Below, piece after piece: positions 10,823 to 23,990 of a DNA stretch of 64,000 nucleotides. The DNA lies in assembly GCA_023548195.1 (NCBI GenBank), contig JAJHZJ010000311.1, positions 10,307,099-10,371,098 of the forward strand, written 5' to 3'. The translations under genes and the position numbers were made by a program. The notes under the pieces were generated by a model. The model saw only the letters and a program-made list of their open reading frames with translations. It had not been told where the DNA came from and did no database searches. This stretch comes from Bettongia penicillata ogilbyi. Its lineage: Eukaryota; Chordata; Mammalia; Diprotodontia; Potoroidae. Positions within the stretch are counted from its first letter, which is position 1. Every line of letters starts with the position of its first letter.

Positions 10823-13127
10823 GTGGGCACTTAAGATAATTATCAGTCTTGCTAGAACCATTTTTTCAATTTTCATATTTTTTCACTAGTTCCTAGCATT
10901 GTTAGATACAGAATAGAATCTCTACAAATGTTATTGCCTTAAACAGTGAATTGAAGAAGCTAAAAAAGACATCTGTTATAAAGAAAGATAAAATTTGCCC
11001 TGGCCAGAAAAATAGCATGAAAGGAAGTGAAGGGCCAAAAGTGGGGAAGTAAAAGAAGAGGAACTGAAAAAACCTGTCAGGAGAAAAATTTCTTCATATG
11101 GTAGGATTCTTTGAGTTTCTTTTGTCATTCATTTTCATTAATGGTGGTAATGCTTGTTATGCTATATAGTACTATATTGGAGAAAAAAAATCAGTGAAAG
11201 TCCTAAATCTGCTTAAAGAAGATTTTAAACTCTACTGGAAAAACACAAAGGAATTACGTTGTAGTTAAAAAACAAAAAGCAAAGTTGGCATTAGAAAGAG
11301 CTTTAAACATATGTATACGTAGAAAATATTCTTCCCTGACTAATCAATGCTTCAGAGTTGAAAACATATTCAAAATGCCACTGTCATGAAAATTATTATC
11401 AGTATAACCACCTCATCAATTTCCTTCGTCAACACAAAGATTAATTGATTTCTCAGAGATTATGAGGCCAATATAAAATAGATACTAAGTTTCATATTAG
11501 GATCTAGATAACAATTCAAATACAAATCTGAATTAAGAAGTGATGGCTTGGAGTCACTTGTGCATTTCATTGTCAATGCAAACATATGAAAAACTTCTGT
11601 AAATTTTTATAGCTAAAAGGTAAAATATATAAAGCTTTACCAATTGTTAGTGTATTCCTCATGCTATTGTAATTTTGTGCAGGTTTTTTTGTTAATATAA
11701 AATATATTGTTCTGCAAAGGTACAAAATAGAATTGTGCAGGATAGTAATATGGTAAAAATATTCACATAGGAGCTATACAATTAAAGTTAGTGGCAAGAT
11801 TAAAACAGAGAATTAGGACTGACATTCCAGCTTTGACTCATCTTTGGTTAATTTTCTTTCCCTTTCTTTTAATTGCCTTTCTGTAAGAATGTTCAATTAA
11901 GTGACAATGTCAGAACAGTCTTAAGTTCTAAGATTTGTATGTGTATTTGTGCATTTATACATGTATGTATGTATGCAACAAATCTATTGTGTATTTCAAA
12001 TTGTATTTATTTATCTTTCACTATGACATGAAGATATTTATAAAGACTCAGACTTGAATTCTGGACCTCTTTGCAAGCACCAAAACAATTCACCTGAAAT
12101 TTTACCTTTAAAGACCAGTAGTTTGTCTGAAACTTCTGCAATGTTTCTATAGCCAGCTGCCTCAATTCTCCAAGTTTGCATATATTTTTATGGCCATGGA
12201 ACCATAAAGTGTTGGTTTTATGAGTTATTCCATTTCACTATGAATAGACTTTTTCCTTTTCTTCCCCTAAGCATACTACTACAGCAGACATTTGGTCAAG
12301 CATCAGTGAGCTGCTCTTAAGCTATGCCCAGTTAATCACTATTCATAACCAGCTCAATTTTCATTGCTTCCTCATAACAGTGGATCTTCTCTATTTGAAG
12401 AACTCCTGCTGATCTCAAAAGGAGTTCCCTTATGCAGAGAGCGGGGAAATCAGGTCATATATTCATAAGTAGTGCATTGCAAAAAAAGAGTTTGGTACAT
12501 ATTTAACCTGCTTGCTGTGTTTACCATTCTTTTTTTCTTTCAGTTACTGCTTCTTTCCTTCCTTTTTAGCAACAAACTACATTTATTCCTACAAAAGCAT
12601 TTTTAGTAGCCATGCAGTTCTTTCACTTCTTTTAAAAAGGGAAGTGAAGATTTTTAGGAGGACATATAAACCAGAACATAAGCTGCAGGAACCATGGAGA
12701 AACAGCTTTAAAGTCATGTAAAACACGTTATATTATATCTAGTTACAAGCTATACCAATCAAGTAAGATGGAGAATACAGCAATAAATGAGATATTAGGA
12801 TTGTGAGGAGAAAAATAACATGGTTAGAGAGTTGCAAATAGGACTCATGAAGGAAGAAGCTAGCTAGGGTTGCTTTATCTAGGGATGAAAAGATTTAATG
12901 GATGCTGTAGTAATTACACCAAGTGAAGTATTATTACAAAAACAATGATGACTTGTTCCTGCATGTGATCTCTGAAATGAGCTGAATGTTTTGTGTGAGA
13001 CCTCCAGATGTCAAAGACTATCGACAAGGGGCCCTCAATGATCTCCACAGGCCCTTCCAGGTCTAATTCTGCAACCCTACAGGAGGAGCTTTATGACAAA
13101 GACAAAAATCCAGGGCAACTATAATAA
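10823..13127. other. Long AT-rich stretch without recognised repeats or genes
   Basis: About 2.3 kb with no repeat I can name, one of the longest such intervals here. The part 11830-12500 has complex, non-simple composition and might include conserved noncoding DNA. A 69-codon frame (12512-12721) matches nothing known. Confidence 0.4.
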
Positions 13128-13405
13128 TTATAATACATTAATATTAAACAATAATAAAGATGATTTAATAATATTTCTATAGTGCTGTAGATTTTACAAA
13201 ATGCTTTACGCATATTAACTCATGTGATCCTCACGACGATCCTGGGAGTTATACACTATTAAGATTATCCCCATTTTACAGATAAGAAAATTGAGACAGA
13301 TAGACATAAAGTGACTTGCCCAGAGTCACACAGCTAAGTAAATGTCTGAGGTCAGATTTGAAACTATGTCTTACTAACTCTAAACACTATACTACCTAGT
13401 TGCCA
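13128..13405 (-). repeat. MIR SINE, antisense
   Basis: Classic antisense MIR order: 'ttacgcatattaactcatgt', 'gatcctcacgac', 'tccccattttacagataag', 'gacttgcccagagtcacac', ending in an inverted tRNA head. Nearly full length. Confidence 0.85.
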
Positions 13406-13867
13406 ATATATGAATTTTATAGATGATTGATTTCTATGTCCTCCTTTTACGGATGGCCACATTCAAGGTCATCCAAGGTAAAAGTGAATCTGTGAGTCAG
13501 ACCCAAGTCCCCGGACTTAATAATCCTCACTCTACCCCATTGCCTTTTCAATCTCATTCATTTGACAATGTGCCTAAAATTTCACACCTGGGTCTTCATT
13601 CTCTGGAAATGGAATATTTCACCATTCCATGCAAATATTGCTGGAGGGGATTACAATAAAGTATTATCAGTCATTACTGTTTTTATTTTTGGGTAAGTTT
13701 GTTTGTCAGATGCTTTCAACTAATGTTAAGGCCAATAAATAAAAGAAGAATGGGAAAAAGTACAAGAACAAGATCAAGAACATGAGGATATTACAAGCTT
13801 CAGACCAGTCCTGAGTTGTAAGACTACATATTATGGGGCTAAGGACTGGATATTATCTGGTTCCTTT

Positions 13868-14000
13868 TTTTTTTTTTCAGTGAGGAAAGTGAGACGCATA
13901 TAGGATAAATGACTTGTCCATAGTAATCTAGGTAGTAACTATAGAGATCTGGTGTTTAAACCCAAGTCCTGTAATTCCAAATACAGTGATATATAGCCAG
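13868..14000 (-). repeat. MIR SINE fragment, antisense
   Basis: 'gtgaggaaagtgagacgc', then 'gacttgtccatagtaatct' and 'ggtgtttaaacccaagtc'. The left edge is a T-run. Confidence 0.65.
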
Positions 14001-14461
14001 GGTACTAGGGCAAAAGAAGGGTGCCATCAATTGGAAAAATATGGAAAGGGATAAGGGTGTGAGTGTGCGAGTGTGTGTATGTGTTCATAGAGATGCCATC
14101 GGGGAAGAAGCAAACCTTCAAAAGTGATGGTGTTTAGAGGGAGGTGATATCAGCAAAAAAAAACCCCAAAACAAAAAAAAAAAACACTTTTAAGGGGAAG
14201 GAGTACACAGTGGAGAAGAAGGGTGTTCACCTCCTTCCTCATTTTTACCAACTAGTTCTCCCCAATCCTGAACTAGCACAAAAAGCTTCCTTTTTTACCC
14301 CATGAAAAGTCATGTAGTTTGGAAGCAACACTAGTTCCTGACTTACTTTCTATTCCCTGAAATTGGCATTCAGATCTTCAATTTGTGTCTCTGCACAGGT
14401 TTTTCCCATATGCCTTAGATGTATATATTTTTTCACATTTGTCTCTTTGAATCCCTTCTTT

Positions 14462-14720
14462 AAAATAATAATGACAATTTATATAGTACCTACTATGTAC
14501 CAGGTACTATGCTAAGAGCTTTATAATTATTATTTCATTTGATCCTTTCAACAACCTTGGGAGGTAGATGCTATTATTAACCATATTTTACAGGTATGGA
14601 CACTGAGGTTGTGACTTACCTAGGGTCATTCAATAAGTGCCTGAGGCTGGATTTGAACTCAGGTCTTCTTTACTTTTGGTCTAGCATCTTAACCTCTAAA
14701 CCATTTTGCTGTTCATAGTT
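14462..14720 (-). repeat. MIR SINE, antisense
   Basis: 'gtacctactatgtaccagg', 'tttgatcctttcaacaacc', 'ctgaggctggatttgaactc'. The element is nearly complete. Confidence 0.88.
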
Positions 14721-16067
14721 CGTGATTGAGGAAGCCTAAACTGTTTACCATTCCACATAGCTGTTAGTAATTTCTCTACGTATCCCCTTCAAGGGTCTTC
14801 TTACTGATGACCGCCCCAAACTCTAATTTTTTTAGGGTGTGTTTTTTTTCCTGATGGCAACACAATAGGAAAACACAATATACACATACACACACATAAA
14901 CACAAACACACATACATTTTTGCCTTTCCATACTCTATTGGCTGCATGTTTTTGTTTTTGTTGCTTTGTTTTATTGTAGTGTTTCCATAATATATAAATT
15001 CCCTTTAAATCTTGAATTCCTAGAAATCAGTCTCATTCTAATCTTTAACATAAATTATTAGGATATCCTGGATTCACAAATGGCAAAATTAAGAACAAAG
15101 ACTCATTATTTCTAGAAGCTATTCTTGATTACAAAAATTCTTCTGAATAAATCCAAAGTAGATGTTATTGCCCCATCTTTATTTCTCTGTCCAAGTCAAT
15201 CAATGTCCTGTGGTATTATCACCTTAGCTAAGCAAAGGAGGTCTTGAATTGAGGACTGTAGGTGCCATGATCAGCTTTCAACACCAATATTCAGTAGCAA
15301 TCCTTATGATAAAAACTTAAACAATGCAGAGTTTACAATACCTGCAGTGATGGCATCTCTAGCAGAAAGCAGGAGTAGAACCACAGACAACGTTGAGAGT
15401 CTGACAACTGACAATCTAAAACAATGTTGATGATTCACAGTTTTCAGATCTACACCATCATGAGAATTTCCAGTGATGCTGCCACCTGCACAACTCATAT
15501 GTTGCATGTCCTAAGCACTATATATGGAATATAGCTTCATGTTGTTAGAGGATCAGGAATTATTTTTTCTGACATTCCCTTTTGATTGGCAATTTTGATC
15601 AGAAATTGGGCAGAAATAACTAATGTACAATTGTTTTCCACCTTGCCCCTTGAAATGGAATGCCAAAGGCATTGTGTGAGTTTGTATATGTGCATGTGTT
15701 TATAGGTATGAATGTGTGTGTGTGTTTAGGGGGGAAAAGAACATTGAGAATGATAGAATTAGAAGATATAGTTGCTTGGAGTACTGAGCTTTTTTTCATG
15801 TAAAATGACTTGTATTCTATTGAATGATTTGTATAGTATTGGGGAAAGTGTTCTTCACATTAAGTGTACATTACTGTTTATTGCCTCATTCCACTCCCAA
15901 TTTCTACCATTGGCCAGAAGAAACAGGGTATGGTCATGATCTATTCTGGGCTTTGCCTCTGATTCACTTGTACTAGGCAATTCAGTGAGACTTCTCTGCA
16001 CCTTGCTTTAAGCATCAATCTTTACAAATGACTGCTTCATTAATAGCTTCAAAACTAAGTATACTAA
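14721..16067. other. Single-copy DNA, nothing recognised
   Basis: Contains short CA/TG-rich patches (about 14881-14915 and 15684-15726) and no recognised gene. A 67-codon minus-strand frame at 15304-15507 has no known motif. Confidence 0.4.
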
Positions 16068-16330
16068 TAATAGTTAATATGTTATAACATTTTAGGGTTG
16101 CATAAAGGCATTACATATATTATTTAATTTTATCCAAAATAATGTTTTATCCATAATAACTCTGTGAGGTTATTGCTATTTTTATACTTATTTTATAGAT
16201 AAGGAAACTGAGACTTGGAGAGGAGATTGCTCATGATCATATAGCTATTAAATTTCTGAGGTGAAATTCAAACTTGCATTTTAGTGACTCCAAGTCCAAT
16301 AACCCACTTATGATGAAATGTAGCTACCTT
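16068..16330 (-). repeat. MIR-type SINE, antisense, diverged
   Basis: 'gcattacatatattatttaa', 'agataaggaaactgagact', then 'gaggtgaaattcaaacttgc'. Follows antisense MIR order. Confidence 0.72.
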
Positions 16331-16934
16331 GTGGTTCATAAAACTCCCTAACATTGTGAGTTGAAAAATCTGCCTGCATTGTTAATTTCTCTTACATGGA
16401 GATCATGTACAACCTTCAGTCTAGATTCAGAGAAAAAAATGACTATTAAACAATAGAAAAGACCAATAGGCAAAAACCATACACTAAGTTGATTCAATAT
16501 GTCCTCATTTGTGAGTAGCTTTTTTTAAGACTGCACAGGTAAAACTTACTAACATATGTCCATAAGTATACTTTTGTTACATAAGTTCTCCTCTAACTTG
16601 TCAGTGTCCTGAAAAATACTATGGATAAATGTAAACAAAGGGCTTGATATAATGTCATGAGGACGAGGAAGACAAGGATGATAATGAGTCTGCCAATGAA
16701 AGGATTTTAATGCTAACGTATATTAATTTATCACTCTTAATAGTCATGTTACATACACCATAGGTAAGTTACCTAATGGTGAATACCAGTTAAGCAGTTG
16801 ACCTATTTGTTATTTATTTCAGGGCTGTCTATTAAGATAAATACATTTGATGGTGCTCCATTTGGGAAATATTTTTCCATAATGGTTAAATATTTCAGAA
16901 GCTATACTCTGATAAGCAAGAGTCAAACTTCCTT
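16331..16934. other. AT-rich single-copy DNA
   Basis: No recognised repeat, gene or RNA. Confidence 0.4.
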
Positions 16935-17171
16935 CTATTCCTCAGCTAACTGACCAGAATGCCAAGAAACAAAGTGTTGAAGGACAAATCGAGTTCCAAG
17001 AATAGAGGTTAGGAGAATGTCTACTGTTCAGAAATAGGAAAAGGAATCAGGAAATAAAACAGGAGAGAGGGTGCCAGAGAAGTAGGACAAGAAAAAGGGA
17101 ATAATACCAAGTATTGTTAACTAGATACATAGAGATTTTTTAGAAGAACCAAGTCCATTCTGGGCACTCAG

Positions 17172-18125
17172 AAAAAAAATGCTAGGGAAGCATTTGTGGT
17201 AGCAAAGAATTGGAAACTGAAGGGATGCCCGACAGTTGGGGAATGACTGAACAGGTTGTGGTAAATGAATGTAATGGAATACTATTGTGATAAAAGACAT
17301 GAGGAGCATGCCGACTTCCGAAAAACCTGGAAAGACTTACATAAACTGATGCTAAGAGAAGTGAGCAGAAGCAGGAGAACACTGTACACAGGAACAGCAA
17401 CATCGTGCAGGGACTAACTTTAATAGACTTATCTCTGCTTAGCAACTCAAGGATGTAAGACAACTCGAAAGAACTCAAGCTGGAAAATGCTGTCCATATT
17501 CAGAAAAAGACCCGCAGAGTCTGAATGCAGATTGAAAGACGTTACTTGCTCTCCTCTTTTTTTCTTTTTTATTTGGTTTGTTTCTTATTTCTTATTGTTT
17601 CTCTCATTGGATTTAATTCTTCTTTATAATATGGCTAATGTGAAAATTGTAGTTGTTGTGCTTGTCCTTTGTTGCCAAAGAAGACAACGCCATCAGAGAA
17701 ATGGTGACATGACTTGCCCTTGACTTTGTTTTGAGTGAGGGAGGGCTATGCGGGTCTCCAGCCTCACTTCTCCTCCAGAGCCATCTGAATTCGGTGACCA
17801 GATATTCATCAGGATGACTGGAGATGACCCAGGATGAGGCAATTGGGGTTAAGTGACTTACCCAAGGTCACACAGCTAGTAAGTGTTGAGTGTCTGAGGT
17901 GAGATTTGAACTCAGGTCCTCCTGACTCCTGCACTGCTGCTCTATCCACTGCACCACCTAGCTACCCCTAATGTGAAAATAGGTTCAATATGAATGTATA
18001 TGTAGAGCCTATATCAAATTAAACACTGTCTTGGGATGAGGGAGGGGAGGTTGGAGAGAAAATTTGAACTCAAAATCTTATGGAAGTAAATATTGAAAAC
18101 TAAAGATAAATAAATTAAACAAAAG
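17172..18125 (+). mobile_element. 5'-truncated L1 3' end, interrupted by a SINE
   Basis: Encodes remnants of the L1 ORF2 C-terminus: 'ggtagcaaagaattggaaac', 'aatgtaatggaatactattg', 'ttccgaaaaacctggaaag'. It then runs through the marsupial L1 3'UTR ('gtctgaatgcagattgaaag', 'tcttgggatgagggagg', 'gaactcaaaatcttatgg') to an A-rich end. Inserted in L2; split at 17648-17968 by a SINE. Confidence 0.9.
17648..17968 (-). repeat. Full-length 320-bp marsupial SINE with target duplication
   Basis: The element is antisense: its tRNA-like head ('ggtagctaggtggtgcagtg' on the minus strand) is at the right. The unusual 3' portion, with 'catcaggatgactggagatg', 'gagtgagggagggc' and 'cttgtcctttgttgcc', is at the left. 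Flanked by a perfect duplication of about 13 bp, CTAATGTGAAAAT, at 17635-17647 and 17968-17980. Resembles the family called WSINE1 in Australian marsupials, but the name is from memory. Confidence 0.9.
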
Positions 18126-18437
18126 GAAATTCTTAATGAATGAAATAATGGTCAACAGAACTGTAGGCTACATAGAGGTCAAGAAGAATGAGGAAAAAAG
18201 GTAAAGTCCATTAGGTCTGGCAAGAAGTAGATTTCTGATGATATTTTAGAGAACAGTTCCAAATAGATTAGTGTGAATAAAAAAGTAGCATAGCAGCAAG
18301 TTAAGAAAGGAGTGAAAGATTAGGAAAGAGAAGTCACCAGTGAAGATTACTCTTTTGAGAAGCTTGGCAGGAAAAGAGAAAGAATTAGGAGAGATGATTT
18401 TTCTGACTTTGCTAGCATCCTGTAGTTTAGCAAGGAC

Positions 18438-19672
18438 TTTAATTTTGATTTTTTTACATTTAATTTTTATTTTTTCCTCAATTATGAGTAAAAAAAATTG
18501 TATTCTTTTTTTTAATGTTTTGAGTCCTAAATTCTCTCCCTCTGTACCTCCCCTAACCTCTCCTTAAGAAGGGAAGAAATTTGATATAAATTTACATGTG
18601 CAGTCATGCAAAACATTCCCATATTAGTCATGTTGCAAAAGAAAAGGCACACCAAAAGAAAAAATCAAAAGAAGAATGCTTCAATCAGCATTGAGATTGC
18701 ATCAGTTCTTTCTCTGGAGGCAGATAGCCTTCTTCATAGTGCTTCAGAATTGTCTTGGATCACTGTTACTGAGAATAGCTAAATCGTTCATAGTTGATCA
18801 TAGTTAAAATATAGCTGTTACTGTACACAGTGTTCACCTGGTTTTGCTCACTTCACTTTGTTCATATGTCTTTTCATGTGAAAGCACCCTCTGAATCATT
18901 TCTTATAACACAATAGTGCTCCATGACAGTCATATACTACAACTTCTTCAGTCATTCCCCAATTGATGGGCATCCCCTCAATTTTCAATCCTTTACCACC
19001 ACTAAATGTTATTATAAAATTTTTTGTACATATCTGTCTTTTTTTCACCTTTTTTCATCTCACTGGGGAAGAGACCTAGTAGTGGTATTACTGAGTCAAA
19101 AGGTATGCACAGTTTTATAGTCCTTTGGGCATAATTCCAAACTACTTTCTAGAATGATGAGATTGGTTCACAACTCCACCAAAAATGCATTAGTGTACCT
19201 ATTTTTCCACATCTCCAATACTTACTTTTCCTTTCCTATTGTATAGGTAAGATGGCATCTCAGAATTGTTTTAATTTGCATCTCTCTAATCAATAAATAG
19301 AACATTTTATGACTATATGTATATGTTATACACACACATACATATATGTATTTGATTTCTCTTTCTGAAAACTACCTCTTCATATCTTCAAGCATCTATT
19401 ACTTGAGGACTGACTCATATTCCTTAAATTTAAATGATTTCTTTATATAGTTGAGGAATAGATCGTTATTAGAGACACTATAGATATAGATGTATTTCCT
19501 AGCCTTCTGCTTCCCTTCTAATGTTGATACCATTTGCACAAATAAAACCTTTCAATGTGATGTACTCAGAATTTCCCATTTTCTACCCTGCAGTACTTTC
19601 TCTTTGTTTTGCGATAAATTTGTCCCTTATCCATAAACCTATTTTTTACTTAAACAAAATATTCTACAGTCA
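18438..19672 (-). mobile_element. 5'-truncated L1, antisense
   Basis: From a T-rich 3' end at the left through the L1 3'UTR into ORF2 C-terminal sequence. Landmarks are 'cattccccaattgatgggc', 'gtattactgagtcaaaagg', 'catctctctaatcaataa' and 'ctagccttctgcttccc'. Diverged, with no open frame of length. Lies tail-to-tail with the sense L1 at 17172-18125. Confidence 0.85.
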
Positions 19673-20099
19673 ACTTAAATGTCAAAAATTAAACTAAATA
19701 TTATAACATTTGGTATGAGTGGAATACTCTGATTATCCAAATGATATTATTATAGTACATGGTGAATGTTTGGGAAATATGTGTATATTTCAGTAGTTCA
19801 TAGCAGTAAACTCAAATGGTAATCAAAAAGAGTTATATTGCATAATCCTTTGGAAGAAAGATACACTCTTATAAATGTTGGTTGAATATTAAAATTGGGA
19901 TAGGGTAAGTCCATGCTAATTAAATATGGGTCCAGTGTGAGCAACCCAATCAATACTCTCTAAAGGACAGGAGTTTTCTGTGATCATCTGAATCTGAATG
20001 TTATCGATCTGAGCCATAGACAGGAAGTAAGAAGTGAAAAACCATTTTGAAGAGAAATATCAGGTCAAGTTCTGTAATGTTTAAAGGAAATTTCTTGCT

Positions 20100-20185
20100 A
20101 ATAAGTGTCTAAGAACAGATTTGAACTCAGGTCTTATTCATTCCAGGACCAGTGTTCTATGCCTGGTGCCAACTAGCTTCTTTAC
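20100..20185 (-). repeat. CORE-SINE head fragment, antisense
   Basis: 'aagtgtctaagaacagattt' and 'gaactcaggtctta', followed by 'ggtgccaactagcttc': the inverted tRNA-like half only. Confidence 0.55.
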
Positions 20186-20555
20186 TTCCCATTAAACTGG
20201 TCACAATGAGGAAGTTAAAAAGGCTATGCTTCCCATTACCACTACCACATTCTCCTACCACTATCATTCAGCAAGCTCTCTTCCTTTGAGCTTTACTCTT
20301 TTTTTATTTTGAATTTGGATTTATTAAATAGCTATATCAAAATTAAGTACATGCAAAATATAAAATTTGAGCTCAGAATTTTTTTTAATTTTTCACTACT
20401 TTTCTTGATTTGCCAACCTGAAAAATGTAAATTCTAAGGTCTAGTGATATTAGTACTAACATATTAGTACAATCAAAGTGTGATCTAGGTCTCACTATCT
20501 GACCTGGTTATTGTCATAGCTCATTTGAAATGTATTAAGATGTATTTTGTTAGAG

Positions 20556-22620
20556 ATTTTTTCTAAAAATTAAATTAATTTATTTGTTTTTAGTTTTCAA
20601 CAATCACTTCCATAAGTTTTAAATTTTCTCCCCATCTCTCTGCCCTCCCTCCTTGAGACAGCATGCAATCTTATATGGGTTCTACCCATACATTCTTATT
20701 AAACACTTTTTCAAATTAGTCAGGTTGCATGGAAGAATTAAAATGAATGGGAGAAACAATGAGAAAAAACAAAACAAAACACAACATAACACAAGAGAAA
20801 TTAGTCCGCTTCATTCTGCATTCTGATTCCATAGTTCTTTCTCTGGATATGGATGGCATTTTGCCTCAAGAGTCATTTGGCAAAATTTTAGGTCCTTGCA
20901 TTGCAGTGAAGGGCTATGTCTATCAGAAACAGTCTTTGCATACTGTGGCTTTTACTATGTATAATGTTCGCCTCGTTCTGCTCATTTCACTCAACATCAG
21001 TTCATACAAGACTCTCCAGGTTTTTCTGAAGACTGACTGTCATTTCTTACAGCACAATAGTATTCCATTATATTCATATACCACAATTTATTCAGTCATT
21101 CCCCAATTGATGGACATTTCCTTGATTTCCAGTTCTTGACCAACACAAAAAGAGCTGCTATAAATATTTTTGTACATGTGGGACCTTTTCTTATTTTTAT
21201 GATCTCTTTGGGGTACAGCCCTGGAAGTAGTATTGCTGGGTCAAAGGGTATGCACATTCTTGTAGCCCATTGGGCATAGTTCAAATTGCTCTCCAGAACA
21301 TTTGGATCAGTTCAGAGCTTAAACAATGAATTAGTCTTCCAACTCTCCCACATCTTTTCCAGAATTTATCATCTTCTTGTTTTGTCATGTTAGCCAATCT
21401 GATAGGTGTGATGTGTTACCTCAGAGTTGTTTTGATTTGCATGTCTCTAATCAATATTGATTTAGAGAACTTTTTCATGTGACTATGGATAACTTTAATT
21501 TCTTCCTCTGAAAATGGCCTGTTCATATCCTTCGACCATTTATCAATTGGAGAATAAAATGTATTCTTATAAATTTGACTCAGTTCTCTATACATTTTAG
21601 AAATGAGGCCTTTATCACAGACACTAGTTGTAAAAAGTCTTTTCCAGTTTTCTGCTTCCCTCTTAATCTTGGCTGCATTTACTTTTTTGTGCAAAAACTT
21701 TTCAATTTAATGTAATCAACATTATCCATTTTGCATTTCATAATGTTCTCTATCTCTTGTTTGGCCATAAATTTCTCCATTCTCCATAAATCTGACAAAT
21801 AAAATATCCCTTACTCCCCTAATTTGTTTATAGCATCTTTATACCTAGATCATTTACTCATTTGGTCTTTATTCTTGTGTCTGATGTCAGGCATTGGTCT
21901 GTGCTCAGTTTCTGCCACACTATTATCCTCTTTTCCCAGAAGTTTTTTTTTGTCAAATAGCAAGTTCTTACCCCAGAAGCTGGGGTCCTTGGGTTTATTA
22001 AACAGTAGACTGCTTGCTATATTCATTGACTACTGTGTCTTGAGTACCTAATCCATTCCATGTATTTACCTCTCTGTTTCTCAGCCAGTATCAAGTGGTT
22101 TTCATGATTGCTGCTTGATAATAAAATTTGACATCTGGTAGGGTTAAGTCATCTTCCCTAGCATTTCTTTTGATTAATTTCCTTGATATTCTGGACCTTT
22201 TGTTATTCCAGATGAATTTTGATATTATTTTTTTTCTTGCTCTAGAAAATAATTGTCTGGTAGTTTGATTGGTATGGCACTGAATAAGTAAATTAATTTA
22301 AGTAATTGTAATTTTTATTACATTAGCTTGGTCTACCCACAAGCAACTGATGTTTTTCCAATTACTTAGATCTAACTTTATTTGTGTGAAAAGTGTTTTA
22401 CATAGTCCCAGGGTTTGTTTTGGCATATAGACTCCCAAATATTTCATAGTCTCTACTGTAACTTTAAATGAAATTTCTCTTTCCATCTCTTGCTATTGGG
22501 CTTTGGTAGTAATATATAGAAACACAGATGATTTATGTGGGTTTATTTTGTATCCCGCAACTTTGCCAAAGTTGTTTATTAGTTTAAGTACTTTTCTACT
22601 TGATTCACTTTGAGGTTCAC
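20556..22620 (-). mobile_element. 5'-truncated L1 carrying ORF2 3' half, antisense
   Basis: About 2.06 kb of L1 with its 3' end at the left. Translation of the minus strand in several frames recovers ORF2 in the correct order. KYLGVYMPKQT and NWKNISCLWV (near 22298-22486) follow the reverse transcriptase domain. KGLISKMYRELSQIYKN and KDMNRPFSEEEI lie at 21416-21694, and IPFDPAILLPGLYPKE, then IFIAALFVL, at 21096-21284. These belong to the ORF2p C-terminal region. Frames are broken by stops and shifts, so it is a dead copy. The right edge falls after the reverse transcriptase catalytic core, which is absent. Confidence 0.93.
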
Positions 22621-22644
22621 TCTTACCAAATTTAACACCATAAA

Positions 22645-22855
22645 TTTAGTTTCAAATCCTGACTCACTCTTACTATATGTATCATTTTGGGTGAGTCACT
22701 AACATCTCTGTCTCAAGTTACTTACTTGTAAGAAATACAAAGACATTCCTGTAGCAATTATCTCCCAGGGATGTTATGAGGCTCAAATGAGATAATCTGT
22801 AGAAAGCTGTTTAAAATTTTAAGGCACTATCTAGATGTCAATTATAAAAGGTAGC
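22645..22855 (+). repeat. MIR SINE
   Basis: 'gggtgagtcactaacatctc', then 'gggatgttatgaggctc', 'aaatgagataatctgtag', 'aaggcactatctagatg'. Typical sense MIR order. Confidence 0.8.
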
Positions 22856-23990
22856 CATCCCTTAACTTTTCTCCCAGCAGATAAACCAATCAGTATTTTT
22901 TGTTTCCATAGCTGTCATGTGGCACTTACTGAAACAAAGTTCTAGTGTACTCTGAGTTTTGTCACAGAATCCCCCTTCTATAATTGCTGGACGTATGTCC
23001 TCAGTTCTCTATTTTTCTTTATGGAAGCGTTTGTGGTTAACTAACATGCATATTACCATTTGCTTTGTCTATTCACTATGCTTGGCTTCTTTTGCTGAAG
23101 GTTTTTGATCGAAGTTTTATAGTCGAAGTGTTTTCTTGCTCTTTCTGAAGTCTGTTCTACATTTTAAAGAAAGTAATATGTTTCAGTTTGGCTCCAGTTA
23201 GTAGAAGTGGGGCACTCACCATCCCCCAAAAGGTTATTCCACCCTTTGGGAGATAGGTTCCTATTCTATAAAGCTGAAACTTACAATAGAGAGGAAACAT
23301 CAGGATGGTATTAAATATTTCTAAAGAATTCATCACTCTTTTGCTAATTATGCAAGTTTTTAAAGATAATTCCATTCTACAAATATTAAACACCAGTCAT
23401 AAGTAAGTCATTATTCTATTCACAGGGGACACATACATGCATGTGTGTATATATAGTATTATATATTACTGTATATGATACATATCATATAGTATATTAA
23501 AATATATACATGTACTATATGTAAAGGTATATATATAACATATTAAAAATGTACATGTGTATGCATGTATATAAATATCAAAGCACTATATTCCAATTGT
23601 TGGAGGAATTTACAAAGTAAATTCAACATGCAGGATTATTTTTAAATATAGCAGAGTAGTTTAAATAAAAAATAGTATGTGATAGTGACAAAGGAAATAT
23701 TCAGACAAAAAGATCATTGATAACATTTTCAAGTGGGGTGTGGGTGAAACAATGAGAAGGATTGAGGAAGGTTTTGTGGAGGAAAAAGAGGTACCTAAGT
23801 TGATCTAGAAGGTAGAAAAGGATTCTAAAGACAGAAATGAGATATTAATGCATTCCCAAAATGAACAGAAGAGGTAAAAGAATGTGTAAGAGATATGACA
23901 ATTCTGTATTTTGGAATGACCTCTTGTCCTGTTTGCTTAAATGTAGATTATGGGAAAGGAGACTTGAAATAAATCAGGGAAGATAAGTTT
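22856..23990. other. Single-copy and TA-rich DNA
   Basis: No gene recognised. 23440-23575 is a degenerate TA/CATA low-complexity patch. Confidence 0.45.

Larger units (their letters stand above)
16935..18437 (-). repeat. L2 LINE fragment, antisense, split by an L1
   Basis: Left part 16935-17171 (purine-rich antisense L2 with 'gagagggtgccagagaag'); right part 18130-18437 ('ggtcaacagaactgtagg', 'catagaggtcaagaagaatg', 'ttttgagaagcttggcagg'). The order and orientation match antisense L2 on both sides of the inserted L1. Confidence 0.65.
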
